A stretch of DNA of 64,000 nucleotides from Doryteuthis pealeii (GCA_023376005.1 CM042145.1:15242299-15306298), one strand, 5' to 3'. Numbered from the stretch's first letter, positions 20,013 to 35,211 are shown. Made by a program: numbers and translations. The notes: generated from the sequence alone by a model not told the origin.

Positions 20013-23000
20013 GTAAGCCACCTCTGCCGATTGGCATTCACTTGTTGCTTCAAGACTTGTCTTTCTTTCCTTTCACCGGAAAATAATGCATGATTAAACC
20101 GTTTTTTTTAAATTAATCGAAGAGGCTACTTAGCCGGTTCCGGTCAATAGATAATCCTGATTTTTAGGCATATTTAGTCGGTCCTCATAAAATAGACACA
20201 CCATTTATGCTTATTTTACTGTTGCTGTAAATATTTTTTTTATCATGAATGCAAGTAATGTTAAAAATAACAGATTTAACATAAAAGTTTATTTATATCA
20301 TTTATATTTTGTAAAGGATAACATACAAAAATTCTTCTAAATGAAAAATATGATAACGTTAATGACTTGGTGATCGAACGTGAATATAAAAAAAAATAAA
20401 ATAAATGATAAAGGTAAATTTGACTATAATTAATTTTTTCCAAGTGAAAAAAATGGCATTTTCCACTATCAATTGTTAAACACAAAATTGTAACCCTAAC
20501 AAATGATTTTGTTGATATTTATGAAAAAGTAATATTTTTTTCGTTCCAAACAGCAAAGCGTGTAAAAAGTTGTTTACTTACCTTTTTATAAGGAAAGACG
20601 TTAAATGTAAATGCAATGATGGTAGTTTTTAGAACCGGCTAAATAGTCTATTCGAATTAATTACATTGAAAATGCATTTTTGTTCCTATAACAAATTGAC
20701 ACTTTTTTTTTTAAAAGATAATTTTCATAGTGAAATGTCTATTAATCTTTAGTTCAGTTTTGTATTCATTTTTGCCATTGGAATCTAATGGCTTATGCAA
20801 TTTAAATTTACTTTAAATCTACCAGGCAACAATTCTTGGTCATCTCACCTTCCTCAACTTGAATCTATTTCCTTAATTCTTCCTAATTTCATCTTTTTAT
20901 ACTCATGACTTTCAAATTAAAAATGCTGCCCTTAGAAGAAATGTTTATTTCACACATTACATTTTTTTACAAAATGTGTGGAGTTAGATCACTAATTAAG
21001 ACTGATCTATCCTAGTAGTGACCACTCTGCTATTTCATAGATTTTTTTCAGATTTAAATTATAATAGATTGAAAGCATTTAAAATATTTTGAAAGAATCG
21101 AATGTCATAAAAATAAATGAAAATTTAATAATATTATTATTTTTGTGGTTTACATTTGTATGTCTCTCTTGGAATCCAAGTGACTTCCATTTGAGAATCA
21201 CTGTTATAAAGTCGTGTATATATGTTCATTTCTTTTAAAACTTTAATCTGAAATCGATCTTATTTAGGATTCTTGAGAATTCCTCTGGAGATACTTTTTA
21301 ATTGTTTCAGGGGAGCATGCTTTTATAGCCATCGAACATGAAATGAAAACTCTTTTTTAATTAAGAGTAAATTTTAAATTGCATAAATTTATTTCCAACT
21401 GATAGAAGTGAAAGAATGAGCATCACTAGGTATCATTTTTACAATCGGTCATTACCTGTTTTCAAATGGTAATTAAGGCCGGTAACAAGTGCTTCTAACC
21501 TGGACTTAATCTACTGTTAGAATTTGTCAACGGACTTACATAGGTAAAAAAGTTTGTCCTTAAAACCTGGACGTAACACCTTTGTATCACCTGATAATCT
21601 ACTTATACTATGAATTATTAAACTTTCTCAATGATAATTGTATAAGATTTGATGACGGGCAAGGTAAAAATTGGATAAGAATGACAATCTTAAAAGGTTG
21701 CATGATTTTTTATTATTTTCAATCTTAAGAAATGCATTTAAGTAGGATCTATTAAATTTGTGATAAATTCATCGCTGGAAAAATCATTTTATCCAGATTA
21801 TTTGTTCCTTGTATAGGGTTTTCTTCACCCTTCATCAAATTCTTCTTAAAAAAGTAGAGTTAAATTTGAATTTAACCAACGAATAATCTTTCTGGCAAAT
21901 GAATTTACAGGATGCATTTACGTAGGAACTGATTTACTTTCATTAAAAGAATGGTCAATTCCCTAATGTTGTTGACTTTGTTAGTTGGCCCATTTATCTA
22001 TTTTTAATAATTTATTTGATATTTTTTCAATCTATTTTTACTCAGTGCATGAAAAAATGTAATATTTTGTATGATTGGTAATGTTTAAGTTTTATTCCCA
22101 AAATGGGTTAATTGCCTCTAACTTGAAAGTAAAGCTTTGTGACATCCCAAACATCTAACCCAGGAAAAGACTTGTCTTGGAGAAGAGTTGCAAAAGAGCT
22201 ATAGTTGGAGGTGGGGGGTTCTGAATTTTTTCATCAGTTTTCAAAGTGCTAAACTGCCAGTACAGCTATATTTGCGCCACCATGTCTCTATCACGTATAC
22301 AAATGTTGAATAGAATAAAGATAAAATAGAGATACATTTCTCATAAAAAGCTGAAGTTTAAGAAAATGGTTCCCATTTAAGATTAGATAAGTACTTTGCA
22401 GGCTGCTTATTTGAGACCCCAACTTAACCAGAGTAACCTTTAATTAGGTATACTATCTCATTTTATGTGTCTTTGACAATAGTTGTAAAATGCTATCCAT
22501 CGTTAAGATCTCATTGATATATCAGATTCATTTTATTGAACAGATTTTGTGTGCCTTGTAATACAGCATCCTGTTTTAGAATTTTCAACGTCAAGACGCC
22601 CATTCCTATAGATTTATCAAAAAATGGCTGAACCTGGCCTTTATTCTCAAAAGTTACATCTCTACTTCTCCTTAGAATCCAAAGATTTTCCAAATGCTTT
22701 AATACTTCATTTAACAAAGGCTACTCATGTTGGGGCAGTTTGGCAATCGAATGTGACCTTCCGGCCGACTCGGAATGAGGCGGTTATACCGGATTTAACG
22801 AGATAAATAATGGTATCGTTCAAGGCTAGCAAATAACTCCCCTAGTTATTTCCCCAATACTCTTAGCCTTGGTGCCACAACTAGTACTATTTAAGCAGCT
22901 CTATTATCTTGAAATGAATTCATGCACAGTTATTAAAGATGTTGCTTTTAATTTCTATTTGGCAATGGTTATACGTTCATATTAAGCTTTCTGATTCTTT

Positions 23001-23203
23001 GCCATACGTTTAAACGCTCACAGCTGGGCTTCCCTACCACTGTGACCTACCCCTCATAGCCACTGGCAGTGGCACTCACTGGGTCACTTTGTTCACTGAA
23101 AAATCCACCGTGAACACCCCTGCCATCTTCTTAGTAAATCGGAATGAAATCTGCAGGTGAATAGTGGACTTTGAAATTACCATCAACAATAAAAAATACC
23201 AGG
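20013..23203. other. AT-rich DNA up to the fold point, no gene seen
   Basis: If the exon at 19827-20012 is real this would be its intron. No further splice-bounded ORF is visible. The small ORFs at 22511-22806 are not preserved in the mirrored copy. Confidence 0.5.
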
Positions 23204-26200
23204 GAAAGATGGTACAGCCGTGGGGTAAATTTGGTAAGCAGAGGTTCCACTAATTCCACTCAGAATTCATTCCATTAATAAATAGATGCAAGGGTGTTTC
23301 CACGGTGATTTTTTCAGTGAAAAACAAGTTGACCCAGGTGAGCTTCCGCGCCGTGGCTTAGTAGTAAGGGTACAGTGGTTGAGAGAGGCACTGTGAAGCG
23401 GTTTAAAGTAGGCAAAAGAATTAAGAAAAGCTAATATGAACATGAACATTCAAATAGAAATAAAAGCATAACATTCTTTTAATAACTGTGCATGAATCAT
23501 TTCAAAGTATAGAGCGACTTTAAATTAGTTACTAGTTTGTTGGCCACAAGCTAAGAGTATGGGAAAACTAGAGTTATCTCTTGCTTAGCCCCTAGGAAGC
23601 AATAACCAATTACAATTTATCTCTAACATCCTAATATACCGCCTCATCCAACCTCGGCCGGAAGTCACATTCATTTCCATCTGCCAAAATGATACCTTTG
23701 TTTAAATGTAAATATTTAAACCATTTTTAAATCTTTGATCTAAGGGAAAATAAGATGTCTTAAAATGAAGGCCATTTCTAGCCATTTTTTTTGATAAATC
23801 TTTATAGCGATGGGCCTGGATTGAAATTCTAACAGGATGCTTTATACAAAGCACACAAATCTGTTCAAATAAATTAATCTGATTATATCAATAATTCAAA
23901 CATGAAGCATGTACACTATTCAGAACACATAAAATAGATAAAGTATACCTAATAAGTTTACTCTGGTTGAGTTGGGGTCTCAATAAGCCAAGCCTGCAAA
24001 GTACTTATCTAATCTTACAATGGAACAATTTTCTTAAAACTCAGCATTTTTATAGAAATGTAATTTCTCTTATTTTTATCTTTAATATTCCATATTCAAA
24101 CCTTTATACTGTAAATACAATGTGGCGCAAAAATATTGCTGTACCTGCAGTTTAGCACTTAAAACTGATGAAATTCCAGAAACCCCCACCTCATTAATAG
24201 CTCCTTTGCAACTCTTCTTCCAAGACCATAGTCTTTTCTGGTTTAAGATGTTTGGGAATGTCACAAAAGCTTTTTAACTTTCAAGTAGAGCAATTAACCC
24301 ATTGGAATAACTTAAACATACAATCATACAAAATATTACATTTTTTTCATGCACTGATAAAATAAGATTGAAAAAATATCAAATAATTATTAAAATGATT
24401 AAAAATGGCCACTAACCAAAGTCAACACATTAGGGTATTGACCATCTTTTTAATGAAAGTTAAATGCAGTTCCTACTAAATGCATCTGTAAATTCATTGT
24501 CCAGTAGATTTATTTCGTGGGTTAATTCAAAAATTTAATCTACTTAAGAATTTGAATGAAGGGTGGAAAAAACCCCTATCAAGACCAATAATCTGATAAA
24601 ATGGAATTGTCCAGCGATTGATTATCACAAATTTACATAGAATCCCTACTAAATGCATTTTTCCTAAGATTGAAAAATAATAATTCATGCAACTTTTAAA
24701 TTGTCCATCTTAATCAATTACATTGCCCCTCATCCAATCGAATACAATATAATTAAGAATTTATAAATTCATAGTCATAGTAGATTATGCAGGTGATAAA
24801 AGTGTACGTTCCAGGTTTTAAGGACAACTTTTTTTACATTAATCGTGACAAATTGCTACGCATAATATTAGTCCAGGTTAAAAGCACTTTTTACCTGCCT
24901 AATAACATTGAAAAGTTAAATGACCCGATTTGTAAAATGATACCTAGAAATGATGCCCTCATCTTTTCACTTCTATCAGTGTGAAAATAAAATTTTATAT
25001 GCAATTTAAAAATTTTTCACTCTTAATTAAAAGAGTTTCATTTCATAGTTCATGTCTATAAAAAGCATCTCCCCTGAAAACAATTAAGTATCTCCCCAAG
25101 GACAATTTCTCAAATCCTAAATAAGAAAAATCGATTCAGAATTAATTTCTTTTTAAAGAAATGAACAATATATACACTACTGTTATAACAATGGATTCTC
25201 AAATGGGAAAGTCCACTTGGATTCCAAGAGAGACATCAAAATTAAAACCACAAAAAATATAATATATTAAATTTCAATTTATTTTTTGACATTCGATTCT
25301 TTCAAAATATTTTAAAATGCTTTCATCTGATTTAATTTAAATCTGAAATCTGAAATAGCAGGTGTCCACTACAGAAGGAATCAGTCCTTAATTAGTGGAT
25401 CTACCTCCACACATTTTGTAAAAAAATGTAATGTTGAAAAAATAAAACATTTCTTCTAAGGGCAGGCTTTATTAGAAAGTCATGAGGTTAAAAGATTGAA
25501 AAATTAGGGAAGAATTAAGGAAATAGATTCACACTTGAGGAAGGTGAGAATGACAGAATTTGCCTGGTGATTAAAAAATTTAAATGCATAAGCCCATTAG
25601 ATTCCAATTTGGCAAAATGAATACAAACTGAACTAGATTATAGAATTTCACTAGTAAATTATCCTTTAAAAAAAAGTGGTCAATTTTGTATAGAGAACAA
25701 AATGCATTTTCAATGTAAATATAATTCGAATAGGCCTTATTTAGCCCCGGTTCTAAAAACTACCATCATTTGCATTTACATTTAACGTCTTTCCTTATAA
25801 AAAGGTAATGTAAACAACTTTTACACGCTTTGGTTTGGAACGAAAATTGATACGTTTCCATAAATATCACAAGAATTCATTGTTAGGGTTACAATTTTGT
25901 GTTTTTTAAACAATTGATAGTGGAAAATGCCATTTTTCACTTTGGAAAAAATTATAGTCAAAATTTACCTTTATCATTTATTTTTATTTTTTTTAATTCA
26001 CGTTCGATCACCAAGTCATAAACGGTAATCTATATTTTCTGTTAGAAGAATTTTTGTATGTTTTATCCTTTACAAAGATATAAATGAATATAAATAAACT
26101 TTTATGTTAAATCTGTTATCTTTAACATTTACTTCATTCATGATAAAAAATATTTACGCAACAGTAAAATAAGCATAATTTTGGTGTCTATTTTATGAGG

Positions 26201-26362
26201 ACCGACTCAATAATCCTAAAATAGGATTACTATTTGACGGAACGGCTAGTTAAGCTTCGAATTAATTTAAAAACGCGTTTAATCATAGCATTATCTTTCG
26301 TGAAAGGAAGAAAGACAATCTTGAAGCAACAAGTGACATGCCAATCGGCAGAGGTGGCTTAC

Positions 26363-26536
26363 CTCTTTCGTGATGGACTCCAACACGTGTCTTTGGAGTG
26401 GTTTGCTTAGCAGAACTTCGACATACAGATCACGAATGATGGGACTGGGAAGCAAGAGCCTTCACGCAGCACGAGGGTTGCGTCGGGGCGGATAGATCTT
26501 TCAACTCGGCGGCAATTTATAATCAGTTTAACGATT
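26363..26536 (-). pseudogene. Mirrored copy of the candidate SR-rich exon
   Basis: The reverse complement carries TTCAGAATCGTTAA at its start and GAG|GTAAGCC at its end, like 19827-20012, with several indels. It is not an independent gene copy if the inverted repeat is an artefact. Confidence 0.45.
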
Positions 26537-29500
26537 CTGAAAAACAAAAAAAGAGAATTAAAAAAAAAAAAAGAAAAGAAAGTGATTAAGTCTACCCAAG
26601 TGATTAACTCTTATAATAAAGATTTAGATGTTTAAACCCACCCCATTTTGATTTAAAAGGACAAAAAAAAAAAAAGAGCAAATTGTCGATAAAAAGTGTT
26701 CATCTATAGTGACTTTAGTCCTTTAGACGCTCAACAAAGTGGGTTTACAAGTGCCCAATAGTTATGGCCTGTGCCAAACTAGGCTGAGTAAATCGACAAA
26801 CTTTCTGCTAGAAGAGTATGTGTGCCAGTATCAAGTGTCTATCTATCTTATCTATTGATATCTATAATACAAAAAAAAAAAATAATCAGTTTTTTTTTTT
26901 TACTTAATTATATCTTATAACGTTTTAAGTTTTAAAAAGTTGTGGTATTTCCACTGTACCAGCTGATCCAAGCCGATCTTACGCTAAACTCATTTTTTAC
27001 GGGTAACTCCGATACTGAAATAAGAGGTAAATGCATCAAAGTATACAAAGAAGACCTTTCCAAATTCGGATACATATTTCGTGCATAATATTTGAAATTT
27101 ATAAATTAAAATCTAACAAAGATGTTATTGACTGCACGTCTTTTTCTCGTCTTTTAGATAAAGAAAATTATACGATGACAATGATATCAAGAAACTTCGA
27201 TGCAGGCAAAAATAAGTACGAATAAAGCAAAGGGACGTGGTTTTTCTGCTTAGTTTTTGTTTGTTTTTCATAACAAAAATTAAAGTAATACTAAAAGCAC
27301 TGAATAAATAGAAAGGAATAATTTTTGAGTTGTTTTTTCCTCTCAAGACCCAAAAATAAGAGTAAGTGAACCAGAATACTACAAGAAAAGAATAGTTAAT
27401 AGAAAAAATGTTTTATTCTCCACGTAAATAAAAGGTTAAAAAGAAAGAAAAAAAACGTAGATTATCAGATTTAAACTTATGTCGAGAATCGTTGATTACT
27501 GAGAATAGTCTTAGGAGTGTTTTTATATATATGTGGTGTGTGTGACAACCTGGTGGAGTCAATGTGACCAGCTCATTCAGTTCAGTTAAAGAAAAGGGAA
27601 AATGACGATTCCTTTTTACACACGCTATAAAATGTGTTTCTCTCCTTTATCTTAGCACGCACACACAACCGGACATATCTTTGCATTTAAGAAATCTTGT
27701 ATTTTTGCTACACGTGGTTAGTTAATAATAAAAGATTAATTTCGCCATATGTGTATTAGACTATTAGATTATAATATACGATCATCTCATAACTATTTCT
27801 TCATCACCAACGAGATTTGTATCGGATTCGAGCGTTGAATGGCATTTTCGAATTTGAATTTAAATCAGTAAAACACTCATCTCACAATAAAAAGAAAGAA
27901 AAAGAAAAAAAGGTCATTCACAACAAAAATGTTAATTATCAGTATAGTAAAAACTGCCTACCCGATTAAACATGTAAAAAGTTTTTTTTGGGGGGGGCAT
28001 AAAGATTTTAACAATTAAAAATTGAACAAGTTCAAATTTGTAGATTATCTAACACAAGGTTTGGGATTATACGCTAAAAATAAGAAAAATTGTTTTGTTT
28101 GGGTTTTTTAGGTTTTTATATTATTTAATATTTGCTACTAAATATAAAAAATCTGGGTGTTAAAGTAGTGAAACTAATGAAGAGATTTTCGAGCATTTCA
28201 AAAAAAAAAAAAAAAAAAAAAAAAAAGAAATAAAACAATGAACTATCTTAGTTAGTGATTATTTATAATATTAACATTCAATTGATCAACAAAAATCAAA
28301 TATAAGTAGAATGATAAGAAAAAAGCGTTTCCTAATTTTCTTTTCAAACATTTGCATTTTGAAAATACAAAATGAACGCAATCTACCGCGTTTTTAAAAG
28401 GAAAAAATAATAAATATAATAATAATAAAACTGTATTCCGTAATGAAATAAGTTTCAACAGAGTCAAGTAATTTTTTGTTTGCAACTTAAAAAAAATAAA
28501 AAAAGTTGTATAATTCTAATAATACCACCTACATTTATATTGCCAATTGTTGACAGAGCACTAAACGAAGATCAAATGCAAGCTAGTTAATTATTTATAG
28601 TATTCAAGTTTCGAAACCAACGATCAACTTTCTTTTGTCTTTTTTTTTATTTATTTCTTTGTTCTCTCTCTGTTTAAAGAAAACGGAATTTTCCGTCCTA
28701 CGTTGAAATAAGCGTAAAATGTATATAAATTATATACACATTCGACTTCGTCCGTTAGTAGCAAAAGCCAGTCTATTATGTACCCAACACCCAAACAGAA
28801 AAACGATGAGGTACCATGCCGCTGAAGAGAGAGCAGAGAGAAGTGGAGTTGTGGCTCTCTGACTTTGGAGACTGAAAGCTCTATGAATAAAAAAATTAAA
28901 CAGAAACACGCCGTGCAAATGTTTCCAACCATCTTCCTTTACACACCACCACCATGGCAAACAATAGTAATATAAAATGATGATCTAAGGATAATCATCT
29001 TAATATAATACAATACTTAAAATAACATATGAAAAGAGGTTGGTCTATAATACACTTATATCTAATAGTGTAGTATAAAATAAAGTACAAACGATAAACT
29101 AGTTTACCTAAACCAACAATCAAAATTGAAGTGTAGGATGAATTTATAGTTTTCAGACCTCGTAGAATCTAAATAAACTTAGATTCAAACAATATAAATA
29201 ATAAAACAAAAAAGGTACGACACATATGGATCAGTTTAAGGCTTTGAAAAAAAATTGCGTCGTGATAATTAAAAAAATTAAGTAATTTTTTTTAATTTGA
29301 AAATTTTATAAAACTCATACAACACAATCGTAACAGAAAGAAAAATACTAGCTATAAGTTTAAATAGTTATAATGTAGATTTGAAAAAGAAAATAATGTA
29401 ATAAAACAGCATAACTGAAAAAAAATCAACTCAATGAAAGGAAGTGTGTAACTACAGAACAGGTACAAAACACTGGATAAAAATTTACAATAACAAAATA

Positions 29501-32500
29501 TCTTTATAAAAGAAGGAAAATTATTTAACTACATTAAGTTTCAGTGATTGTGGGGATAAAAAAGATAGATTTGTCGTTTGATTGTCTATCTTCTTAAAAG
29601 CAGTCTAATTCTCGTTCGTCTCGCACTCCATAGACTGTGTGACTATCGTAATGAAAAAAATTTTGGCAATTCTCGTTTGAGCGTTAGCAGAGAAAAAAAT
29701 AACAACGTCAACAGCAATCCTCCACAAACGAGCAAATTAATCAAAACAATAAAGTAAGATAGCAAAACCACCAAACCTTATCATAGATAGCCCCTAGACG
29801 CGGGAAAATACATTTATGTGACAATAATAGCACTTCAATCAAACAAACAGCTCGCGCCATCATAATTGGCTTTCTGAGGCTTCTCACCTAAACCGTCATT
29901 GATGTACTTTTAAGAGAATAATTGTTTTGAAAAAGACACGTAGTTTTCAGGGGTACTTAATCGATAATTCTTTTATAAATTTATTATAAATCAAGAGGTT
30001 TTGCCAGTTATCATGTCGATATTTTTGAAAAATTGATTACAAATTATATTGATTTTTGTTCAGTCACAGAGAAGAGTGGTTATTACTGCGACTTCATGTT
30101 TCGTTCGGCGGGAACTGTGTCAGTGAGGAGACAAAAGAAAATAAATGTGGTCAAGTCTATTGTCTTTTTGGACGCATTGTGTACTGAACGCGTTCGAACT
30201 TCTTTGATCTTTAAAATGAATTAAAGGACTATGAAAACGTTCATATAATTCTTTTAATATTTTTTTTCTCATTCATTTTTTAAAATTGCACGATATTTGT
30301 TCTATTTAAAATATTACAGCTTGTAAATATTATTGTTCTTGTTTTTTCTAATATTACACAAACTACGAAATGCAAGGGAGAAGTTATAATAATATATCTT
30401 TTCTTTTTTTTACAAATATGTAACCATTTGTTAAAATTATTAATAATCAATTTAATTCCTTCAAAAATAATAATAATATATAATCATCTCAGAAAGTTTT
30501 TTTTCCCCTCATGAATACATGGAGTATGAAGAATGACATAATCATTCATTTCATTCTCATAATTTTTTAAATTGTTTTATCGTAATGTTCGTCCCGTATA
30601 ATTAGGCCTAATAAGGGACTAATGATTAAAATATCTTAAATTCAATTAGATATCCTTAACCGTCACTCCCACTGAGACACCAGCGTCCCAACCGATTTTC
30701 CATTTATAAGCCCTTTAAAACGCCGTAACAAAGATAATTTTCTTATCCAAAATTTAAAAAATAATTTGGTTCAAGACAAGTTTAAAAAGTAAAAATTTAG
30801 TTTGTCTTTTGTTTACTTCATTATTGAAGAAACTACCCACCTCCACCAATCTTCATCCCATTTTTCTTAAAAGTTATTTTTTTTTTATCGAAGAATAATC
30901 TTATCATTTTCTGTACATTCATACAAAAGACTAAACTGATAATATTTGTTATCAGAAATCAAATATACCTTTTCATTGCATTATAGATTTCAAATAGAAA
31001 TCGGAATTTATTCTCTAGACTAATAAATAGTGATTTAAAAGTCTAATTACACAGAGTATTCTCTAATTTTATATCATCCTATACAGAGTGCTAATAGGTA
31101 GCGTCTTGCGTCCCTGATGCAAACAAAACTATGAAGAGACTCTACTAAAATCATATCCATGGGCCCAGTATTTTTCTTTTCTTCACCCACTATTTCAAGC
31201 TAAATTGTAAATAATTTCAATAGTTTCTTAGAAATTAATTACACAGAATAGGTTACAAAGGTTTAGACGGTTTTAGTTGGGACCATAAATGGTTCCAGGG
31301 ACTAATTCAAAGCAAATATGTTGCGTCCAGGAGCACTAACAAAAGTTCTCAGCTTAACTGCCTATATATTCATGACATTTCGTTGCCTGAGCATAGTTAA
31401 ATTTTGCTTTCAGGGACATTAAGAGATTTAATCTTTATGTGTGAATAACTGAGTCAACTGATATCTGGTCATTTAAACTAAAAACAATGCTTTTGAAAAA
31501 CTTAAATATAAATTAGGATTGTGTTTTTTTAATTTTAAATGGTTTTGTTACATTAAAAAATTCAATGTGGATTTATAATATTTATTTAATAAGCAAATTA
31601 ATTTTTTTTTTTTAATTGAAACTTGGTATATGTATTACCTAGTTTCAAATTTAAAAAAAAAAAAGCTTTTACATAAAACAATAACTTAATGAAAAGATTA
31701 AGTTATAAAATCTGAACTCATATGAATTTTAAGCATTTGAGGTTTTCTCTTAGATCTTAAATGTTCCTGTTGTGCTTAAAATAATATAAGTTTATCATCT
31801 TCAAGAAAATTTCCCTAGAAATATACAGTGTCTCAAAATTGGATATAGATATAAATACACAAGTATATTATTTAATCTAGGCCTGGGGTTCCAAAAGGGG
31901 TGCTCACACCTGTAGGGTGCAACTATTATTCCAGGGGGTACGAGAATAGTTCCGTAAAGTTAGATTAATTTTTCCGTTTATAATTAGTTATGATTGTAGT
32001 GTTAGTTGAAAGAATAAAATTTATTATATCCAAAAGATTAAATTTTATGAAATAGCTTGTATTTTCATTCACTCTGAACATAATTACTTTTAAAATAAAA
32101 GATAAAGACAAACTTTACCTTTTCCTTTAAAACAGGTGAAAGTTTGTTTATTATGTATGCTTCCCCCCCAAAAAAAAAAAAAAAACACCTATATGAACAG
32201 TTCTACAAAGATGTTCAACTCTGAAATATATTTTGAAATCTTGTAAAAATTTAAAATATTTCCTGATTATTTGTCCTAAATGTACATTTGCGAACAATTT
32301 CAAATAACAGAAAATTAAGTGAAATAAATCATTACGAAATTTTTATCTCTTAAAATCTATTCGATGTCTCCAGTTGGTAAAAGATTGTTTTTTAAACTAA
32401 AACAAAACATCTTTAAAGTAGATTATGTAATAGATTGTATGTTTATTTTTTTTTTTTTTTTTTGTTGCCAATGATTTGCTATTTTTATATGCTAAATTCA

Positions 32501-34077
32501 CCAGCCAATAGAAATCGTTGTTTTTCAATATCCAATGAAAATTGATTGTATCTTGTTTATTGATATTATATATTTAATCATTATGATTATTATAACAATG
32601 TTGGGACATTGCATGAAACTGGGAGGTTTCAGCTTCAGCAGATATAACGCATGTCATCAAACTTAGTGTTTAAAGGTTCATACAAATCAGCTATATCTGT
32701 AGATATCCTTTTATTTGTTCCATAATAGATTTATTTTGATAGTCTGCCTAAATTTGCCAGAAATTTGTGTTAAATATCCTGTACACTGAGGTTGGGTGAG
32801 CCAATCAAAAAAGTACAAAAGACCTAAACAGCAAAATCTAGTTTTATAAGTTGTTCTTCACATGTAGTCAATATTGTTTATAAATTAATTGTTTAACACT
32901 TAAAATTCCCTGCAAGTTCTATAATTTTATGTCACCAAGACTAACATAACCATATTCATAGCCGCCCTGATCCAGCTTGGGGCGTTAGAATGCACCGACT
33001 GACCTCTGGCAGAGGGTAGACGTCCCCCAATAGGCCACCTGTTGCCCGGCGTGCGACCGGATGCTTAGGATAGAGCCAGGTGGATAGCAGTTTCAATGAC
33101 ATGCATACTCCAACTATTGGCCTTATCTTGGGGCTAGACGGCGGTCGGGAGAGGCCCCCTCCGACAATCAGCCTGGTCATCGTCCAGCTGCTAGCACTAT
33201 ATGATTTTTCCCAACCCTTATTGTGCCCTTATGGCAATGGCCCAGACTCCTTTTTTATCATATGTGGTGTCGAAGCGCGGTGGCTGCAGGCTACATGTCT
33301 GGGAATGATGTTAAACTCTATCTGATGGTGAGGTTCCAGTTTTGGAGGTTTGGGGAATGTGGTGCACCCCTCATCCCCATTGCCCTGGTCACTCTGACCC
33401 GGAGTGGTAGTACTGTTAGGGTCCTATCTCAATGGGTTTAAATAGAAAATGGTATTTATAAAAAATTGGTATATCCATTAGTAGAATTGATTTATTTCAA
33501 AAACTTTATCGGCTATTAAATGACCCACTGAGTTGAATATGCTAAACAAAACAATACAAAAAAATTGTATATCTTAAGAATTGATTGTTTTTCAAAACTT
33601 ATCGGCAATTAATGACCCACTGAGGTTGATATACGTAAAAGACGAAACAAACAAACAATAACATATTCATAGCATATGGAAATAATCTCTCCTCCCTCCC
33701 TGCTCTCTCTCTCTCTCGTCTCTCTTCTCTCTCTCTCTTCAATGAACTTTAGATACAAATTGTCTGATTGTATGTAAAATCTAATCGAAATACAAGCTTT
33801 TTACCCAGGGGGCTCATGTCTACCCCAATTGGGTTCAAATTTATTGTAAAACTGAGTAGGAAGCAAAATTGTATTCTCTCTTTACTATGTGGGGTGGGGA
33901 ATGAACTAGCAATCAAGCCCTTTGATGAATATAGTAAGTAACGAAATAAGATCTAAGCCAATAACAATTATCATCATTTAATCAGCTTAGTTTGGCACAA
34001 GCCAGAGTTTGGACACTCAAATAAAACTCACTACCTGCTGGCATAGATTACTAACATGAATACCATGCAAATAAGGA

Positions 34078-34312
34078 CGAGTTAGCTCAGTCGTAGAGTG
34101 TGGAACTAGACCACAAGATATCCTGTTCGATTAGGCTTCGCCAATTCAGCATATGAGTAGCACAGGAAATCGGTGCGGTAAGTGTGGAGCTGGTGGTAGG
34201 TTGGCGCTCTACTCTGACGCAAAACATTCCTTGGTCTAGTGCTAGTGAAAGGGATAGACTCCTTGCTGGTCTGGCTGATACGCTTTAGGCCACCCACGAC
34301 TTTCTATACCAT
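34078..34312 (+). mobile_element. SINE-A, mirrored noisy copy
   Basis: Mirror of 11955-12212, now with the tRNA-like head first (GACGAGTTAGCTCAGTCG) and many indels. Confidence 0.8.
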
Positions 34313-34454
34313 GCAAGGCACCTGCAAGGTTAACAACAGTAGAATAATTGTGATTGATTTTCACATTTGTCCGCAAATCCAGGTTATTTTTATGCTAATG
34401 GTTAGGGAATTAGCATTTCATTGTATGTTCATATTTACATTTGTCTAATGTGTG

Positions 34455-35211
34455 TTTTCTGATGATGCTTTTTACACAGCTATGAAATACTAATCATTTT
34501 CAACAAATTCTATTTGACTCCTAGATGGTACACTACAGGTACTACCAGTTCGGGTCAAAGTGGACCTGGTGAGTATAGCAACAAGGGGGTACTCACACGC
34601 TGATTGATGATACTTTTATTGCAACACAGTCTATGAACTAATCATTTTCAAATTAATCTATTTGATTCCTAGATGATACACTAACAGGTACTAAACCCAT
34701 TTCGGGTCAAAGTGGACTAGGATAATAATAGCACAATGGGTCTGCCACACGCCCTATTGATGATGCGTTTTTGCCACAGTGCCTATCTAAATCTATCATT
34801 TTCAAGAAATCTATTTGATCTAGATGGTACCTAACAGGTATACCATCGGGTCAAGTGGATCTGGGAGTAATAGGAACAATGTGGTACTTCACACGCCCTA
34901 TCTTGATGATCTTTTTTTGCACACAGTCCTAGAAATACTAATCATTTTTCAAACAAATCTGATTTGACTCCTAGATGGTACACTTAACAGGTACTACCGT
35001 TCGGGTCAAAGTGGGAACTGTGGAGTAATAGAATAATGGGTACGCCCCACGCCCTATTGAGATGCTTTTTTGCACACAGTTCTATGAAATTAAATCATTT
35101 CAACAAATGATATTTGGACTCCTAGATGGTTACACCTAAACAGGTACTACCACTCTCGGTCAAAGTGGACCTGGGAGTAATAGCAACAAAGGGGTTACTC
35201 CACACGCCCTA
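34455..35211. repeat. 153-bp satellite, noisy mirrored part, about 5 units
   Basis: Reverse complement of the array at 9520-11806, with frequent single-base errors, cut by the gap. The array is therefore incomplete on this side. Confidence 0.9.

Larger units (their letters stand above)
11050..23203 (+). repeat. Left arm of a 24-kb inverted repeat
   Basis: Every landmark here recurs in reverse order and complement at a position whose sum with the original is about 46,300-46,420. Examples are SINE-A (12.1 and 34.2 kb), R6 (13.1 and 33.2 kb), the GTACCCCCTGGAATA block (14.36 and 31.94 kb), the exon (19.9 and 26.45 kb), and GACCTTCCGGCCG (22.76 and 23.66 kb). This arm reads cleanly, while the right arm is full of single-base indels. 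Confidence 0.95.
23206..35211 (-). repeat. Right arm of the 24-kb inverted repeat, error-rich
   Basis: It is the reverse complement of 11050-23203 with roughly one difference every 8-15 bases, dominated by indels and homopolymer errors. That is typical of raw single-pass long-read data. There is no clean unique spacer at the centre (about 23,205). Its ORFs are noise. Apparent features are mirrors: R8 31060-31340, R6 32945-33660, SINE-A 34078-34312, satellite 34455-35211. It ends at an N gap. Confidence 0.9.

Noticed and set aside
24160..24190. CTGATGAAATTCCAGAAAC looks like a hammerhead core
   Set aside because: There is no stem II between CTGATGA and GAAA, no stem I, and it lies in the noisy arm; the left arm reads differently.
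23206..35211. Small ORFs and splice-like signals in the right arm
   Set aside because: They are not shared with the cleaner left arm, so they come from indel errors.
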